Below, piece after piece: positions 8,766 to 16,887 of a stretch of 64,000 nt of DNA. Positions within the stretch are counted from its first letter, which is position 1. The number at the start of each line of letters is the position of its first letter. The translations under genes and the position numbers were made by a program. Source of the DNA: Lysobacter sp. Root76 (GTDB lineage: Bacteria > Pseudomonadota > Gammaproteobacteria > Xanthomonadales > Xanthomonadaceae); the NCBI RefSeq assembly GCF_001428685.1, contig NZ_LMIK01000008.1:110730-174729 (forward strand), given 5' to 3'. The notes under the pieces are model-generated. The model was not told the DNA's origin. It ran no database searches and saw only the letters and a program-made list of their open reading frames with translations.

Positions 8766-10808
8766 TTATTGAACGACGGGCTTGACGTCGCCCTTGCCCA
8801 CGGCCTCGAGCCGCTCCAGCAAGGTCGGCCAGTCGACCCGGCGGTTGATGCCGACCACGTCCAGACGCGGCAACCCCGCTCCCTGGACGATAATAAAGGC
8901 CTTGTTGCCTGAATCCTTACTGGCCGGCCCCAATCCGTCCATATGGCAGACCTCTTCGGCGAGGCGGCAGGAAATGCCCAGCCGCGCGTAGCCGAAGTCG
9001 TCGAAGAAGCCGATCAGCATGCCCTGCAGGCTGCCGACGAAGGACGCATCGCCGACGCTGGACAGGTCCTGGACCGCGCGCTGGCTGATGCGCTGCGGCA
9101 CGCCGCGATGACGCTGCGTGCGCAGGACGGCGTCGAACGCGACCGGCTGCCAATCGACCAGGCGCAGAGCGTCGATGCGGCCGTCGAGCTTGCCGGTGAT
9201 GCTGCCGAAGCCGAACACGCCGGTCAGCGCTTCCAGGTCCAGGTCGTCGAGCACGATGTCGGACGACAGCGTGGGCGCGACCCCGAACGGGCGCTCCATC
9301 GCCAGCGAGGACACGCTGACGCTGCCGCCGAACAGCTGCATGGTCAGGCCGCCGTCGAAGTCGAGGCGATCGTCAGCGTAGTGCGCCTGCGGGATGCGGC
9401 CGCTGAGCTCGCCGGTAAAGGCCGGCCCGTCCAGGGTCTTGGCGATGCGGCCGATGTCGAGCCGGTCCAAACCGAGGCCGAAACGGATATCGAGCCCGCG
9501 CCCGCCCGCCGGCGGACGCAGGCGCAGGCCGTCGAAGCTCACCTGCCCGCCCAGCATCGGAAAACTCACCCCGCGCTGCAGCCGCAGTTCGCCGGCGCCG
9601 CTGGTGAACGGCAGTTGCGCAGCGCCGAAGTCGAGCCCGTACAGCGCGCCGCCGCGCCAGGCCAGCGCGCTCGCCACCGGCGCATCGGCCGAATAGCGCA
9701 GATTGCCGGTCAGGCCGTCGAAACGGAACCGGCCTTGCGGATCGTCGATCGTGGCGTTCTGCAGGCTGGCGTCGGCGGCCCGCAGCTCGCCGCCGGCCAT
9801 GCGCAGGCGCGCCTGCATCGCGCCGCTCAGTTGCAGTTGGCCGAGGCCGGCCAGCCCCAGGAAGCCGGTGAGGTAGCCGTCGCGCAGCGGCTTGAGGTCG
9901 TCGCTGCGCAGGTCCAGATCGAGCGCGTCCAGGCCCGCGTCCGGGGTCAGCGCGGCGCGGCCTTCGGCGCTGAGGATGCCGTCGTCGCGCCACAGCAGGC
10001 GCGGCAGCTGCCAGCCTTGCGTGCCCTGGCGCTGCGCGCTGAGTTCCAGCGCCACGCTGCGTTGCTGCAGCGCCAGATAGGCATTGCCGAACAACAGCTC
10101 GCCGCCGCGCAGGCGGCCGTCCAGGTCGATCCGGGTGGTATCGCCGAAACGCGCGTCCAGGCGCAGCTCGGCGCCCAGGCGCTCGGCCGCGATCGCGCCG
10201 TCGGGGGTATCCAGGGCGCCGCCGCGCAGCGCGATCGGGCCGGCGACGCGCAGCGGCTGGCGCTCGGCCGCGGTGATCGTGAGCTGGGCGTCGAGGTCGC
10301 CGCCCTTGAAGCGCGCTTCCGGCCAGGCCTGCGCGGCCAGGGCCTGGGTCCAGGCCAACGGCACCCGGGTCAGGTCGATCCGGGTCGCGTCGGGCGCCGC
10401 CGCATTGCGGTGCAGCGCCACCACCGCGGCACCGCGCGACAGGCGCGCATCGGTCGTGGCCACGCCCAGGTCCAGTGCCAGCCGCAGCGGCGCGCCGCGA
10501 CCGGAACGCAGTTCGCCCACACAGCGCCAGCCGCCGCGGCCGTCGCGCTGCAGGGGGCAACGCCAGCTCACGTCGCTGAAGCGGTAACCCAGGTCCGGCG
10601 CGACCACGCTCGCGGCCTGCAGTTGCAGCTCGCCCTGCTGCGCCTGCGCCGGCCAGTCCAGGCGCACGCGCACCTCGCGCAAACTTGCGACGGCGGTCTC
10701 GATACGGCCGATCCTGGCGTTCAGGCTGCGCGCCGCCGCATCGCCGCCGGCCAGGCACAGGCCCGGGAGCGACATCCACAGCAGCAGGCGTACTATCGGA
10801 GACGACAT
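8766..10808 (-). CDS. YdbH/AsmA-like intermembrane transport protein
   Basis: The protein is 680 residues from the ATG at 10808 (MSSPIVRLLLWMSLPGLCLAG), with a signal peptide or anchor at about 1-22. The body is the long, low-Cys, beta-strand-rich and Leu/Asp/Gly-rich sequence expected of a bridge protein, with repeated LDLxGxLRGG-type strands, and the C-terminus resembles the YdbH domain (GKLDGRIDALRL, then GNKAFIIVQGAGLPRL). YdbH-type proteins are thought to form a lipid-conducting groove from inner to outer membrane. E. coli YdbH is longer (about 880), so this is a shorter version. The frame stays open well upstream, but that part is antisense to the response regulator and has no family similarity. 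Confidence 0.7.
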   Translation of the reverse strand: MSSPIVRLLLWMSLPGLCLAGGDAAARSLNARIGRIETAVASLREVRVRLDWPAQAQQGELQLQAASVVAPDLGYRFSDVSWRCPLQRDGRGGWRCVGELRSGRGAPLRLALDLGVATTDARLSRGAAVVALHRNAAAPDATRIDLTRVPLAWTQALAAQAWPEARFKGGDLDAQLTITAAERQPLRVAGPIALRGGALDTPDGAIAAERLGAELRLDARFGDTTRIDLDGRLRGGELLFGNAYLALQQRSVALELSAQRQGTQGWQLPRLLWRDDGILSAEGRAALTPDAGLDALDLDLRSDDLKPLRDGYLTGFLGLAGLGQLQLSGAMQARLRMAGGELRAADASLQNATIDDPQGRFRFDGLTGNLRYSADAPVASALAWRGGALYGLDFGAAQLPFTSGAGELRLQRGVSFPMLGGQVSFDGLRLRPPAGGRGLDIRFGLGLDRLDIGRIAKTLDGPAFTGELSGRIPQAHYADDRLDFDGGLTMQLFGGSVSVSSLAMERPFGVAPTLSSDIVLDDLDLEALTGVFGFGSITGKLDGRIDALRLVDWQPVAFDAVLRTQRHRGVPQRISQRAVQDLSSVGDASFVGSLQGMLIGFFDDFGYARLGISCRLAEEVCHMDGLGPASKDSGNKAFIIVQGAGLPRLDVVGINRRVDWPTLLERLEAVGKGDVKPVVQ

Positions 10809-10841
10809 ACCAGCAGCATAACCAGCGGAGCCCCCGACCCG

Positions 10842-11579
10842 ATGGAACCCACGATGAATTCGTCGCCTATGCCGCGTTTGCTTCTGGTCGAAGACGACCC
10901 GACCAGCCGCGCCTTCCTCACCGCCGCGGCGCAGAACCTGCCCGCCGATATCGACGGCGCCGACAGCGTCGCCGCCGCGGTCGCGTTGGGCAATGCGCAG
11001 GATTACGACCTGTGGCTGTTCGACGCCAACCTGCCCGACGGCAGCGGCATCGAACTGCTCGCGCGCCTGCGCGCCAAGCATCCGCGCACGCCCGCGCTGG
11101 CGCACACCGCGGCGGCGGACGGGTCGGTGCTGGAAGGATTGATCGCCGCGGGTTTCAGCGAGGTGCTGGTCAAACCCTTGCCGGCCGCGATGGTGCGCGC
11201 GGCGATCGCGCGCACCTTGGGACTGGACTCGCACGACCAGCGCGCGGTCGCGACCGCGGCGCCCGGCGCGAAACGGCCGGTGTGGGACGACGAGGCCGCG
11301 GCCAGCGCGCTCAACGGCAACGTCGCCCACGTGGACACGCTGCGCGGCTTGTTCGTGCAGGAGTTGCCGACCACGCACGAGGCGGTCCTGGGCGCGGCCC
11401 ATCGCGAAGACCAGGACACGGTGCGCGCGGAGCTGCACAAACTGCGCGCGAGCTGCGGCTTCGTCGGCGCGGCGCGGCTGGCCGACGCGGTGCAGGCGCT
11501 GCAGAACGAGCCGGATTCGCGCGCGCATCTGGCGCGGTTCGACGAGGCGGTGCAGGACACGTTGGCGGCCAGTCCCTAA
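10842..11579 (+). CDS. Response regulator with receiver and C-terminal Hpt domain
   Basis: The protein has 245 residues. The receiver domain at about 11-125 has acidic pocket residues Glu17/Asp18/Asp19 (VEDD), phosphoacceptor Asp61 (LFDANLPDGSG), a Thr near 89 (AHTAA) and Lys111 (VKPL). A linker leads to an Hpt-like domain with His199 in ELHKLRASCGFVGA, the His-x-Leu-(K/R)-x-(S/A)-x3-(G)xxGA pattern. There is no DNA-binding output, so it is probably an intermediate in a phosphorelay, and no histidine kinase is adjacent. It is divergent from the YdbH-like gene, with only 33 bases between the two starts. Three in-frame ATGs (10842, 10854, 10869) compete and I took the first. Confidence 0.85.
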   Translation: MEPTMNSSPMPRLLLVEDDPTSRAFLTAAAQNLPADIDGADSVAAAVALGNAQDYDLWLFDANLPDGSGIELLARLRAKHPRTPALAHTAAADGSVLEGLIAAGFSEVLVKPLPAAMVRAAIARTLGLDSHDQRAVATAAPGAKRPVWDDEAAASALNGNVAHVDTLRGLFVQELPTTHEAVLGAAHREDQDTVRAELHKLRASCGFVGAARLADAVQALQNEPDSRAHLARFDEAVQDTLAASP

Positions 11580-11598
11580 GGTCGCACCTCAGCTTTCT

Positions 11599-11620
11599 GT
11601 GGGAGCGGCGTGAGCCGCGA
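11599..11620 (+). repeat. Palindromic repeat, family A (GTGGGAGCGGCG...)
   Basis: A single copy of the repeat gtgggagcggcgtgagccgc followed by ga lies just after the response regulator stop. Its internal inverted repeat (gcggc / gccgc) is that of a REP-type element. Other copies are at 24320, 29848, 44011, 44054 and 48425. Confidence 0.75.
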
Positions 11621-11703
11621 TCGCGTTCTCGCGCTCGCGGCGCTAGTGCGATACCACCGATAGCCGCCTGATCGCCGCCGCGAAATTCGCGGGTGGCCGA
11701 CGA

Positions 11704-12588
11704 TCATCCGTCGCGCGAATCGGTGTCCGGTTCTCGATCATCGGGCATGACTTCATCAGGCATGACTTCATCAAGCACTACGTCGTCGGGCATGGCCTCG
11801 CCAGGCATGACCTCACCAGTCGTAGTCTCGTCGGTCGCAGTCGCGCTCGCCCCCGGCTTCGCGCGTGGCGCAACCCGCGCCAACTCGGCGAGCAGCTCCC
11901 AGGACTTCAAGCCGCGCGGCCCCAGGTGATGCGCGAGCACGCCGCGCATCGCGCGGCGCAATCCGGCCAGGTCGTCCGTGCTCGGCAGACGATCGTCCGC
12001 CAGTGCCAGCAAGGCCTGACCGGTGGCCGCGCCGCTGCGATCGGCATGGCCGCGGTCGCTGAGCAAGCGGCGTGGGCCGTGTTCGGGGTCGAGGCGGTAA
12101 CGCGCGGCCGGATCGATCGCGGCGCCGTCGCCGTCGTGATGCCAGTCGAAACCGAATCCGAGCGCGTCGAGCAGGTCGCGCTCGAAGCGGCGCAGGGTCC
12201 AGCCCGGCGAGGCGTCGCTGCCCAGCCGGGCGCGCGCCTGCTCGTAGGCCGCGAACAGATCGGGCAGCGGATCGTTGCGCGGCGCCAGACGCAGGGTCAG
12301 TTCGTTGAGATAGAAGCCGGCGAGCATGCCGTCGCCGGACAGCCGCGGCGCGGCGTCTAGCGCTTCGGCCGCGGTCAGCCGCGCCATTTCGCCCATCTGC
12401 ACCGCGTCGAACCGGATCCACTGCAGCGGCTGCAGCGCCGCGCGCAGCAACTGCTTCTTCGGCCCCTGCACGCCGCGCGCGACCAGGCCGATGCGGCCGT
12501 GGTTGCGGCTCAGCACCTCGACCAGCAGGCTGGTCTCGCGCCAGGGGCGCGTGTGCAGGACGAAGGCGGGCTCGGCGAGATAACGCAT
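11704..12588 (-). CDS. recO: DNA repair protein RecO with repetitive acidic C-terminal tail
   Basis: The protein is 294 residues from the ATG at 12588; a start three codons upstream is also possible. The N-terminal OB fold ([40 protein letters not shown]) is typical of RecO, which loads RecA on gapped DNA with RecR. The helical domain follows to about residue 245. The last 50 or so residues are family-atypical: an acidic Met/Pro/Asp tail made by six 15-bp repeats in the DNA (11740-11829), giving [12 protein letters not shown]-like units. The zinc-site Cys residues of some RecO proteins are absent. It lies downstream of era in the usual Xanthomonad block, but with one extra gene between. Confidence 0.92.
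   Translation of the reverse strand: MRYLAEPAFVLHTRPWRETSLLVEVLSRNHGRIGLVARGVQGPKKQLLRAALQPLQWIRFDAVQMGEMARLTAAEALDAAPRLSGDGMLAGFYLNELTLRLAPRNDPLPDLFAAYEQARARLGSDASPGWTLRRFERDLLDALGFGFDWHHDGDGAAIDPAARYRLDPEHGPRRLLSDRGHADRSGAATGQALLALADDRLPSTDDLAGLRRAMRGVLAHHLGPRGLKSWELLAELARVAPRAKPGASATATDETTTGEVMPGEAMPDDVVLDEVMPDEVMPDDREPDTDSRDG
11740..11829. repeat. Six imperfect 15-bp tandem repeats inside recO
   Basis: The units, read on the plus strand, begin atcgggcatgacttc, atcaggcatgacttc, atcaagcactacgtc, gtcgggcatggcctc, gccaggcatgacctc and accagtcgtagtctc. The period of five codons keeps the RecO frame open and encodes its acidic tail. Confidence 0.9.
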
Positions 12589-12672
12589 GCCACACATTAG
12601 CGCAGACGCGCGAAGCCTGACGCCTGCCGGCCGCAGGTTCGCAACGTCGCCGGGATCGAACCGCGCACGCGC

Positions 12673-13803
12673 TCAGGCGACATCGGCGTCGGCCTGACGC
12701 AGCCTTCGGCGCGCGAGCATGCCCACCGCAACCAAGCCGGTCAGGCTCAGCAAGGCAGCCAGCGCCACCACGGCGATGGCCGCCAAGGATTGACCATAGC
12801 CGAAGCGGTAGCCCTGCCCGTCCGGCAGCAGACCGTCCGGCGCGTACACCGCCGCCAGCCCCGCATGCGTCACCGCGAGGCCCCAGGCCAGGCCGGCCGC
12901 CAGCGCGTACGGCCATACGCGACGCCAGCGTCCCGCGGCAGCGGTCCGACGCGCACGGCGCGCGATCGCATCGCCGGCCAGCCCGCACCACAGCCAGCCG
13001 CCGAGCACCGTCAGGCCCAGGCACAGCAAGGTCGCCCATCTCAGCATGTGGTAGCCGGCACCCGGCGCGGCCTGGGTGGTGATCGCGATGGCGTCGGCGG
13101 GCAATGCCGCGTAGCGACCGCGGTATTCATCGCGATAGGGATCGTTGTCCTGCGGGTCTATCGCCAGCGCCGGCGCGGTCGCGACCCGCCAGCCCTCGGG
13201 CACGGTGAGCTGCACGTCCAGCCCGCCGAAGCCGGCCCAGCTGCGCACCGGCGCGAGCACGTAGGCGAACTGGTACAGCAAGGTCGGACCGTGGCTCTTG
13301 CTCAGCATCGCCTCGGCGTCGTAGCTCACCCTGAAGTCGTGTCGGCCTGGCGGCAACACGAAATCCAGCGCCAGGCTCGCAGGTTCGGAGACCTCGTAGA
13401 ACAGTGGCTGCTCGCCCGACAGCGCAGGCGTGGTCGCGGGAGGCTGCCAGCTCTTGGGCAGCGCAGCCTGCTTCAGCGGCCGCACTGCGATCACCCGCCC
13501 ATCGAGCCGGGCCTCGAATCGCTGGGTGCCGCTGGCGCCGGTCGCGAACACCGGCTGCAGCCGCACCGCCTTGCCGGTGTTGTCGAGCCGGTAGTCGACC
13601 TGGACCCGCGCCGACACCGAGTCGGCCGACAGACCACCCAGATCGATACGCAGATCTTCATGGACGATGCGTACCGCCTCGAAGCCCTGCGGCTCGGCGA
13701 CCAGCGGCCCTTCCTGCCACGGCTTGCCCATGTTGGCCCAGGCCGGCGCCGCGCATGGCAGCGCGATCAGCAGCAGCGCCGCGCGGAAACGAGCGTACGC
13801 CAC
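12673..13803 (-). CDS. Membrane protein of unknown function between era and recO
   Basis: The protein is 376 residues from a GTG at 13803; a start further upstream would overlap era. It has a signal peptide (AALLLIALPCAAPAWA, about 8-24), then an extracytoplasmic region of about 230 residues with a beta-sandwich look (VDYRLDNTGKAVRLQPVFATG; VLPPGRHDFRVSY; GLDVQLTVPEGWRVA). After this come three hydrophobic segments near the C-terminus (about 255-275, 295-315 and 335-365) and a basic Arg-rich end. The topology suggests a large periplasmic domain anchored by C-terminal helices. I do not recognise a named family. It starts 14 bases after the era stop, so it is probably co-transcribed with era and recO. 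Confidence 0.75.
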   Translation of the reverse strand: MAYARFRAALLLIALPCAAPAWANMGKPWQEGPLVAEPQGFEAVRIVHEDLRIDLGGLSADSVSARVQVDYRLDNTGKAVRLQPVFATGASGTQRFEARLDGRVIAVRPLKQAALPKSWQPPATTPALSGEQPLFYEVSEPASLALDFVLPPGRHDFRVSYDAEAMLSKSHGPTLLYQFAYVLAPVRSWAGFGGLDVQLTVPEGWRVATAPALAIDPQDNDPYRDEYRGRYAALPADAIAITTQAAPGAGYHMLRWATLLCLGLTVLGGWLWCGLAGDAIARRARRTAAAGRWRRVWPYALAAGLAWGLAVTHAGLAAVYAPDGLLPDGQGYRFGYGQSLAAIAVVALAALLSLTGLVAVGMLARRRLRQADADVA

Positions 13804-13816
13804 GATTACGGCGCGC

Positions 13817-14713
13817 TCAGTCGTGGTAACCCAGCGAGCGCAGCGCGGCTTCGTCGTCCGACCAACCTTCGCGTACGCGCACCCAGGTCTCCAGGAACAC
13901 CTTGGCACCGAACAGACGTTCCATCTGGATCCGCGACTTGGAACCGATCTCGCGCAGGCGTTCGCCGCCCTTGCCGATCACGATCGCCTTCTGGCCGTCG
14001 CGCTCGACCCAGATCACCGCGCCGATCCGCAGCATGGTGCCGTCGACTTCGAATTTCTCGACCTCGACCGTGGTCGCGTACGGCAGCTCTTCGCCGAGCT
14101 GGCGCATCAACTGTTCGCGCACCATCTCGCCGGCGAGGAAGCGCTGGCTCTTGTCGGTGATTTCGTCCTCGCCGTACAGCGCTTCCTGCTCGGGCAGGTA
14201 GCCCAGCACGGTCTTGACCAGCGCTTCCAGACCATTGCGCTTGAGCGCGGAAATCGGATGCACGCCGGCGAACTCGCGGCCGTCGCTGACCTTGGCCAGG
14301 TACGGCAGCAGCGCAGTCTTGTCCTTGAGCCGGTCGACCTGGTTGACCACCAGCACCACCGGCATGCCGGCCTTGCGCAGCGCGTCGAAAGCCAGCGAGT
14401 CCTCGTCGTCCCATTGCCCGGCGCGCACCACCAGCAGCGCCACGTCGACGCCTTCGATCGCACCACGCGCGGCACGGTTCATCATCCGGTTCATCGCACG
14501 CTTCTGCTCGCGGTGGATGCCGGGGGTGTCGACCAGCAGCAGCTGGCCTTCGGGGAAGGTGGCGATGCCGAGGAGCTGGTGCCGGGTGGTCTGCGGACGC
14601 GGCGAGACGATGCTGATCTTGGCGCCGACCAGGGCGTTGACCAGGGTGGATTTGCCCACGTTGGGGCGGCCGATCACGGCAACGTGACCGGCGCGATAGG
14701 GGGATGCGTTCAT
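13817..14713 (-). CDS. era: Ribosome-assembly GTPase Era
   Basis: The protein has 298 residues. The GTPase domain has P-loop GRPNVGKS (15-22), the switch II DTPG (62-65) and NQVD (124-127). The C-terminal KH domain (about 205-290) includes [13 protein letters not shown], which binds the 3' end of 16S rRNA near the anti-Shine-Dalgarno sequence. Length and architecture are standard. It follows rnc in the same direction after a gap of about 175 bases. Confidence 0.97.
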   Translation of the reverse strand: MNASPYRAGHVAVIGRPNVGKSTLVNALVGAKISIVSPRPQTTRHQLLGIATFPEGQLLLVDTPGIHREQKRAMNRMMNRAARGAIEGVDVALLVVRAGQWDDEDSLAFDALRKAGMPVVLVVNQVDRLKDKTALLPYLAKVSDGREFAGVHPISALKRNGLEALVKTVLGYLPEQEALYGEDEITDKSQRFLAGEMVREQLMRQLGEELPYATTVEVEKFEVDGTMLRIGAVIWVERDGQKAIVIGKGGERLREIGSKSRIQMERLFGAKVFLETWVRVREGWSDDEAALRSLGYHD

Positions 14714-14889
14714 GCGCGGATTGTCCGCGTGCGCGGGCCGAAGGGCAAACCCGATATCGGCGGAGGTGCCCGGACAGGGCTCCGAGATGCTTCGGCCTGA
14801 GCGGCCGGCGATCGATACGGGGGCTGCGATGGAAGCTGCCTACCCCTGCGCGGACATCGACGTGCCGGCCCAATGCCGTCTTCAGCGCC

Positions 14890-15567
14890 TCAGGGATCGG
14901 CCTTGAGCTGACGCAGCATGTCCTCGGCCGCGAGCTGCTCGGCGGCGCGGCGCGAGCCGGCCTCGCCCTCGGTCTGCAGCGGCGGCTGGGCCACGGCGCA
15001 GCTGACCCGGAAGCTCTTGGCGTGGTCCTCGCCGGACTCGGACAGCAGCGCGTACACCGGCAAGGGCTTCTGCCGGCCCTGCAGCCATTCCTGCAGCCGG
15101 GTCTTGGCGTCCTTGCCGACCTTATGCGGCGGCGGCAGCGCGGCCATCGCGGCCTCGAACCAGGGCAGCACGCGGGCGCGGCAGGCTTCGAAGCCGGCGT
15201 CGAGGTAGATCGCCGCGACCACCGCTTCCAGCGCGTCGGCCAGGATCGAATCGCGGCGGTGACCGCCGGATTTCATCTCGCCCGGCCCCAGGGTCAGGCG
15301 AGCCCCCAGTTCCAGGGTGCGGGCGATCGGCGCCAGGGCGGATTCGCGGACCAGTTCGGCGCGGGCGCGGGTCAGCGCGCCCTCGTCGGCCTGCGGCCAA
15401 CGCGCGTACAGGGCTTCGGCGACGATCAGGTTGACCAGCGAGTCGCCCAGGAACTCCAGCCGCTCGTTATGCGGCGCACCGGCGCTGCGATGAGTCAGGG
15501 CCTGATCGAGCAGGCCCGGATTCGCGAACCGGTGTTCGATGCGGTCAGTCGGCACCACCGCTACCAC
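14890..15567 (-). CDS. rnc: Ribonuclease III
   Basis: The protein has 225 residues. The RNase III catalytic domain contains the signature [13 protein letters not shown] (34-46) and a second acidic helix ([15 protein letters not shown]). A double-stranded RNA-binding domain spans about 150-225 ([20 protein letters not shown]; ending [14 protein letters not shown]). It processes rRNA precursors and structured mRNAs. The start at 15567 overlaps the DUF4845 gene by 23 bases; a later start would remove conserved N-terminal sequence ([17 protein letters not shown]). Confidence 0.96.
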   Translation of the reverse strand: MVAVVPTDRIEHRFANPGLLDQALTHRSAGAPHNERLEFLGDSLVNLIVAEALYARWPQADEGALTRARAELVRESALAPIARTLELGARLTLGPGEMKSGGHRRDSILADALEAVVAAIYLDAGFEACRARVLPWFEAAMAALPPPHKVGKDAKTRLQEWLQGRQKPLPVYALLSESGEDHAKSFRVSCAVAQPPLQTEGEAGSRRAAEQLAAEDMLRQLKADP

Positions 15568-15928
15568 GGCGGAGAACTTCCTGGGCTTCGAAATGGCCGA
15601 CCACGTCGAGGTTGGCGATCAGCGGACGGCGCACTTCGTAGTTCACGAGGATTTCGTAACCCGAATCCTTGCGCTGGATCTTCACGTGCTCGTCCTTGAC
15701 GTTGTCGGCGTAGCTCACGTACAGGCGACGGAAGAACAGCTTCTTGATCTTGACCGGGTCCTGGTCGGCGATGCCGGGCTCGGCCGACAGTCCGGTCAGG
15801 GCGCGCTTCACGCCGTAGTACTCGGTATACATCGGGATCAGCTTCATGCCCATGTAGATGAACACACCGACCACCGCCAGCACGACGATAAACCCGATCA
15901 GGGTCATACCGCTCTGATTACGCTTCAT
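15545..15928 (-). CDS. DUF4845 single-pass membrane protein
   Basis: The protein has 127 residues: an N-terminal pilin-like start ([21 protein letters not shown]) with one transmembrane helix (about 8-30), then a soluble domain. Proteins of this kind (DUF4845) sit between lepB and rnc in many gammaproteobacteria; no function is established. The GMTLI stretch resembles a type IV prepilin processing site but lacks the usual Glu at +5, so I do not call it a pilin. Its end overlaps rnc. Confidence 0.85.
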   Translation of the reverse strand: MKRNQSGMTLIGFIVVLAVVGVFIYMGMKLIPMYTEYYGVKRALTGLSAEPGIADQDPVKIKKLFFRRLYVSYADNVKDEHVKIQRKDSGYEILVNYEVRRPLIANLDVVGHFEAQEVLRRGSGGAD

Positions 15929-15993
15929 CCGATCATCCCCCGTCGTTAGACGCGATTTTGTTGAGTGTCACCGTGCCGCCACGGCCATCGCCG

Positions 15994-16779
15994 TCACGGA
16001 ATGCTGTTGCCGATACGCGAAAAATCCACGCCCCCATCGACGTTCATCCAGATCAGGAACGCCTTGCCCCTGAGGTTCTGCTCCGGAAGATAGCCCCAGT
16101 ATCGACCGTCCTCGCTATTATCACGATTGTCGCCCATCACAAAATAGTGACCGGGCGGAACCACCCAATCGCCCTCTCCTTGATCGAGCAACGGCAAATT
16201 GGTCCGTTCCAGGACGCGATGCTCGCGACCCAGCAGATTCTCGGTGAGTTCCTGCGCACCCGTCATTTCGGTGCCGTTACCGTGGCCCTCGTAGGTGCCG
16301 ACCGGGGTGTACTTGAGCACCTGGCCGTTCACCGTGACCTGATTGTCGTGGTAGCTGACCCGGTCGCCCGGCAGGCCGACCACGCGCTTGATCCAGTCCT
16401 GGTCCGGGTGGTGCGGCGGCTTGAACACCACCACGTCGCCGCGCTGGGGCTCGCCCACCGCGAAGATCTTCTTGTTCGAGATCGGCAGGCGCAGGCCGTA
16501 GGTGAACTTGTTGACCAGGATGAAGTCGCCGGTCAGCAGGGTCGGCATCATCGAATTGGACGGTATGCGGAACGGCTCGGCGATGAAGCTGCGCAGCACC
16601 AGCACCACCAGCAGCACCGGGAAGAAGGCCTTGGAGTAATCGACCACCACTGGCTCTTTGCCGTCGTCGAGCAGCCCTTCGCGGGCGGCGCGGCGCTTGG
16701 CCAGGAACAGCTTGTCGAGCAGCCAGACGGCGCCCGAGAACAACGTCAGCGAGACCAGAATAATTTCAAACCAGCGCAT
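15994..16779 (-). CDS. lepB: Signal peptidase I
   Basis: The protein has 261 residues. Two N-terminal transmembrane segments (about 4-22 and 50-66) lead to the periplasmic S26 domain. The catalytic Ser76 is in RIPSNSMMPTLLTGD and the general-base Lys131 in KRVVGLPGDR. The later boxes VPPGHYFVMGDNRDNSEDGR and WGYLPEQNLRGKA are all present. It removes signal peptides from Sec and Tat exported proteins. It follows lepA, as in many bacteria. Confidence 0.97.
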   Translation of the reverse strand: MRWFEIILVSLTLFSGAVWLLDKLFLAKRRAAREGLLDDGKEPVVVDYSKAFFPVLLVVLVLRSFIAEPFRIPSNSMMPTLLTGDFILVNKFTYGLRLPISNKKIFAVGEPQRGDVVVFKPPHHPDQDWIKRVVGLPGDRVSYHDNQVTVNGQVLKYTPVGTYEGHGNGTEMTGAQELTENLLGREHRVLERTNLPLLDQGEGDWVVPPGHYFVMGDNRDNSEDGRYWGYLPEQNLRGKAFLIWMNVDGGVDFSRIGNSIP

Positions 16780-16887
16780 GCGAGCTCCTAGAAAGCCGTG
16801 ATCCGGCGTTCGGAATCGGGAATACGTCGCGCGCGACGCGCAGCGGCCTCAGGCCGCCCGCCGCACCAGCCGATCCCCGACCCCGCC

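Noticed and set aside
8943-11579. 878-codon open frame on the plus strand that runs into the response regulator
   Set aside because: The first 630 or so codons are antisense to the YdbH-like gene and have the Arg/Ala/Gln-rich composition of GC-rich shadows. The response regulator domain starts only at about 10870.
15545-15928. DUF4845 protein as a type IV pilin
   Set aside because: It has a pilin-like GMTLIGFI start but no Glu at position 5 of the mature sequence, and it stands in the lepB-rnc locus where this family is normal.
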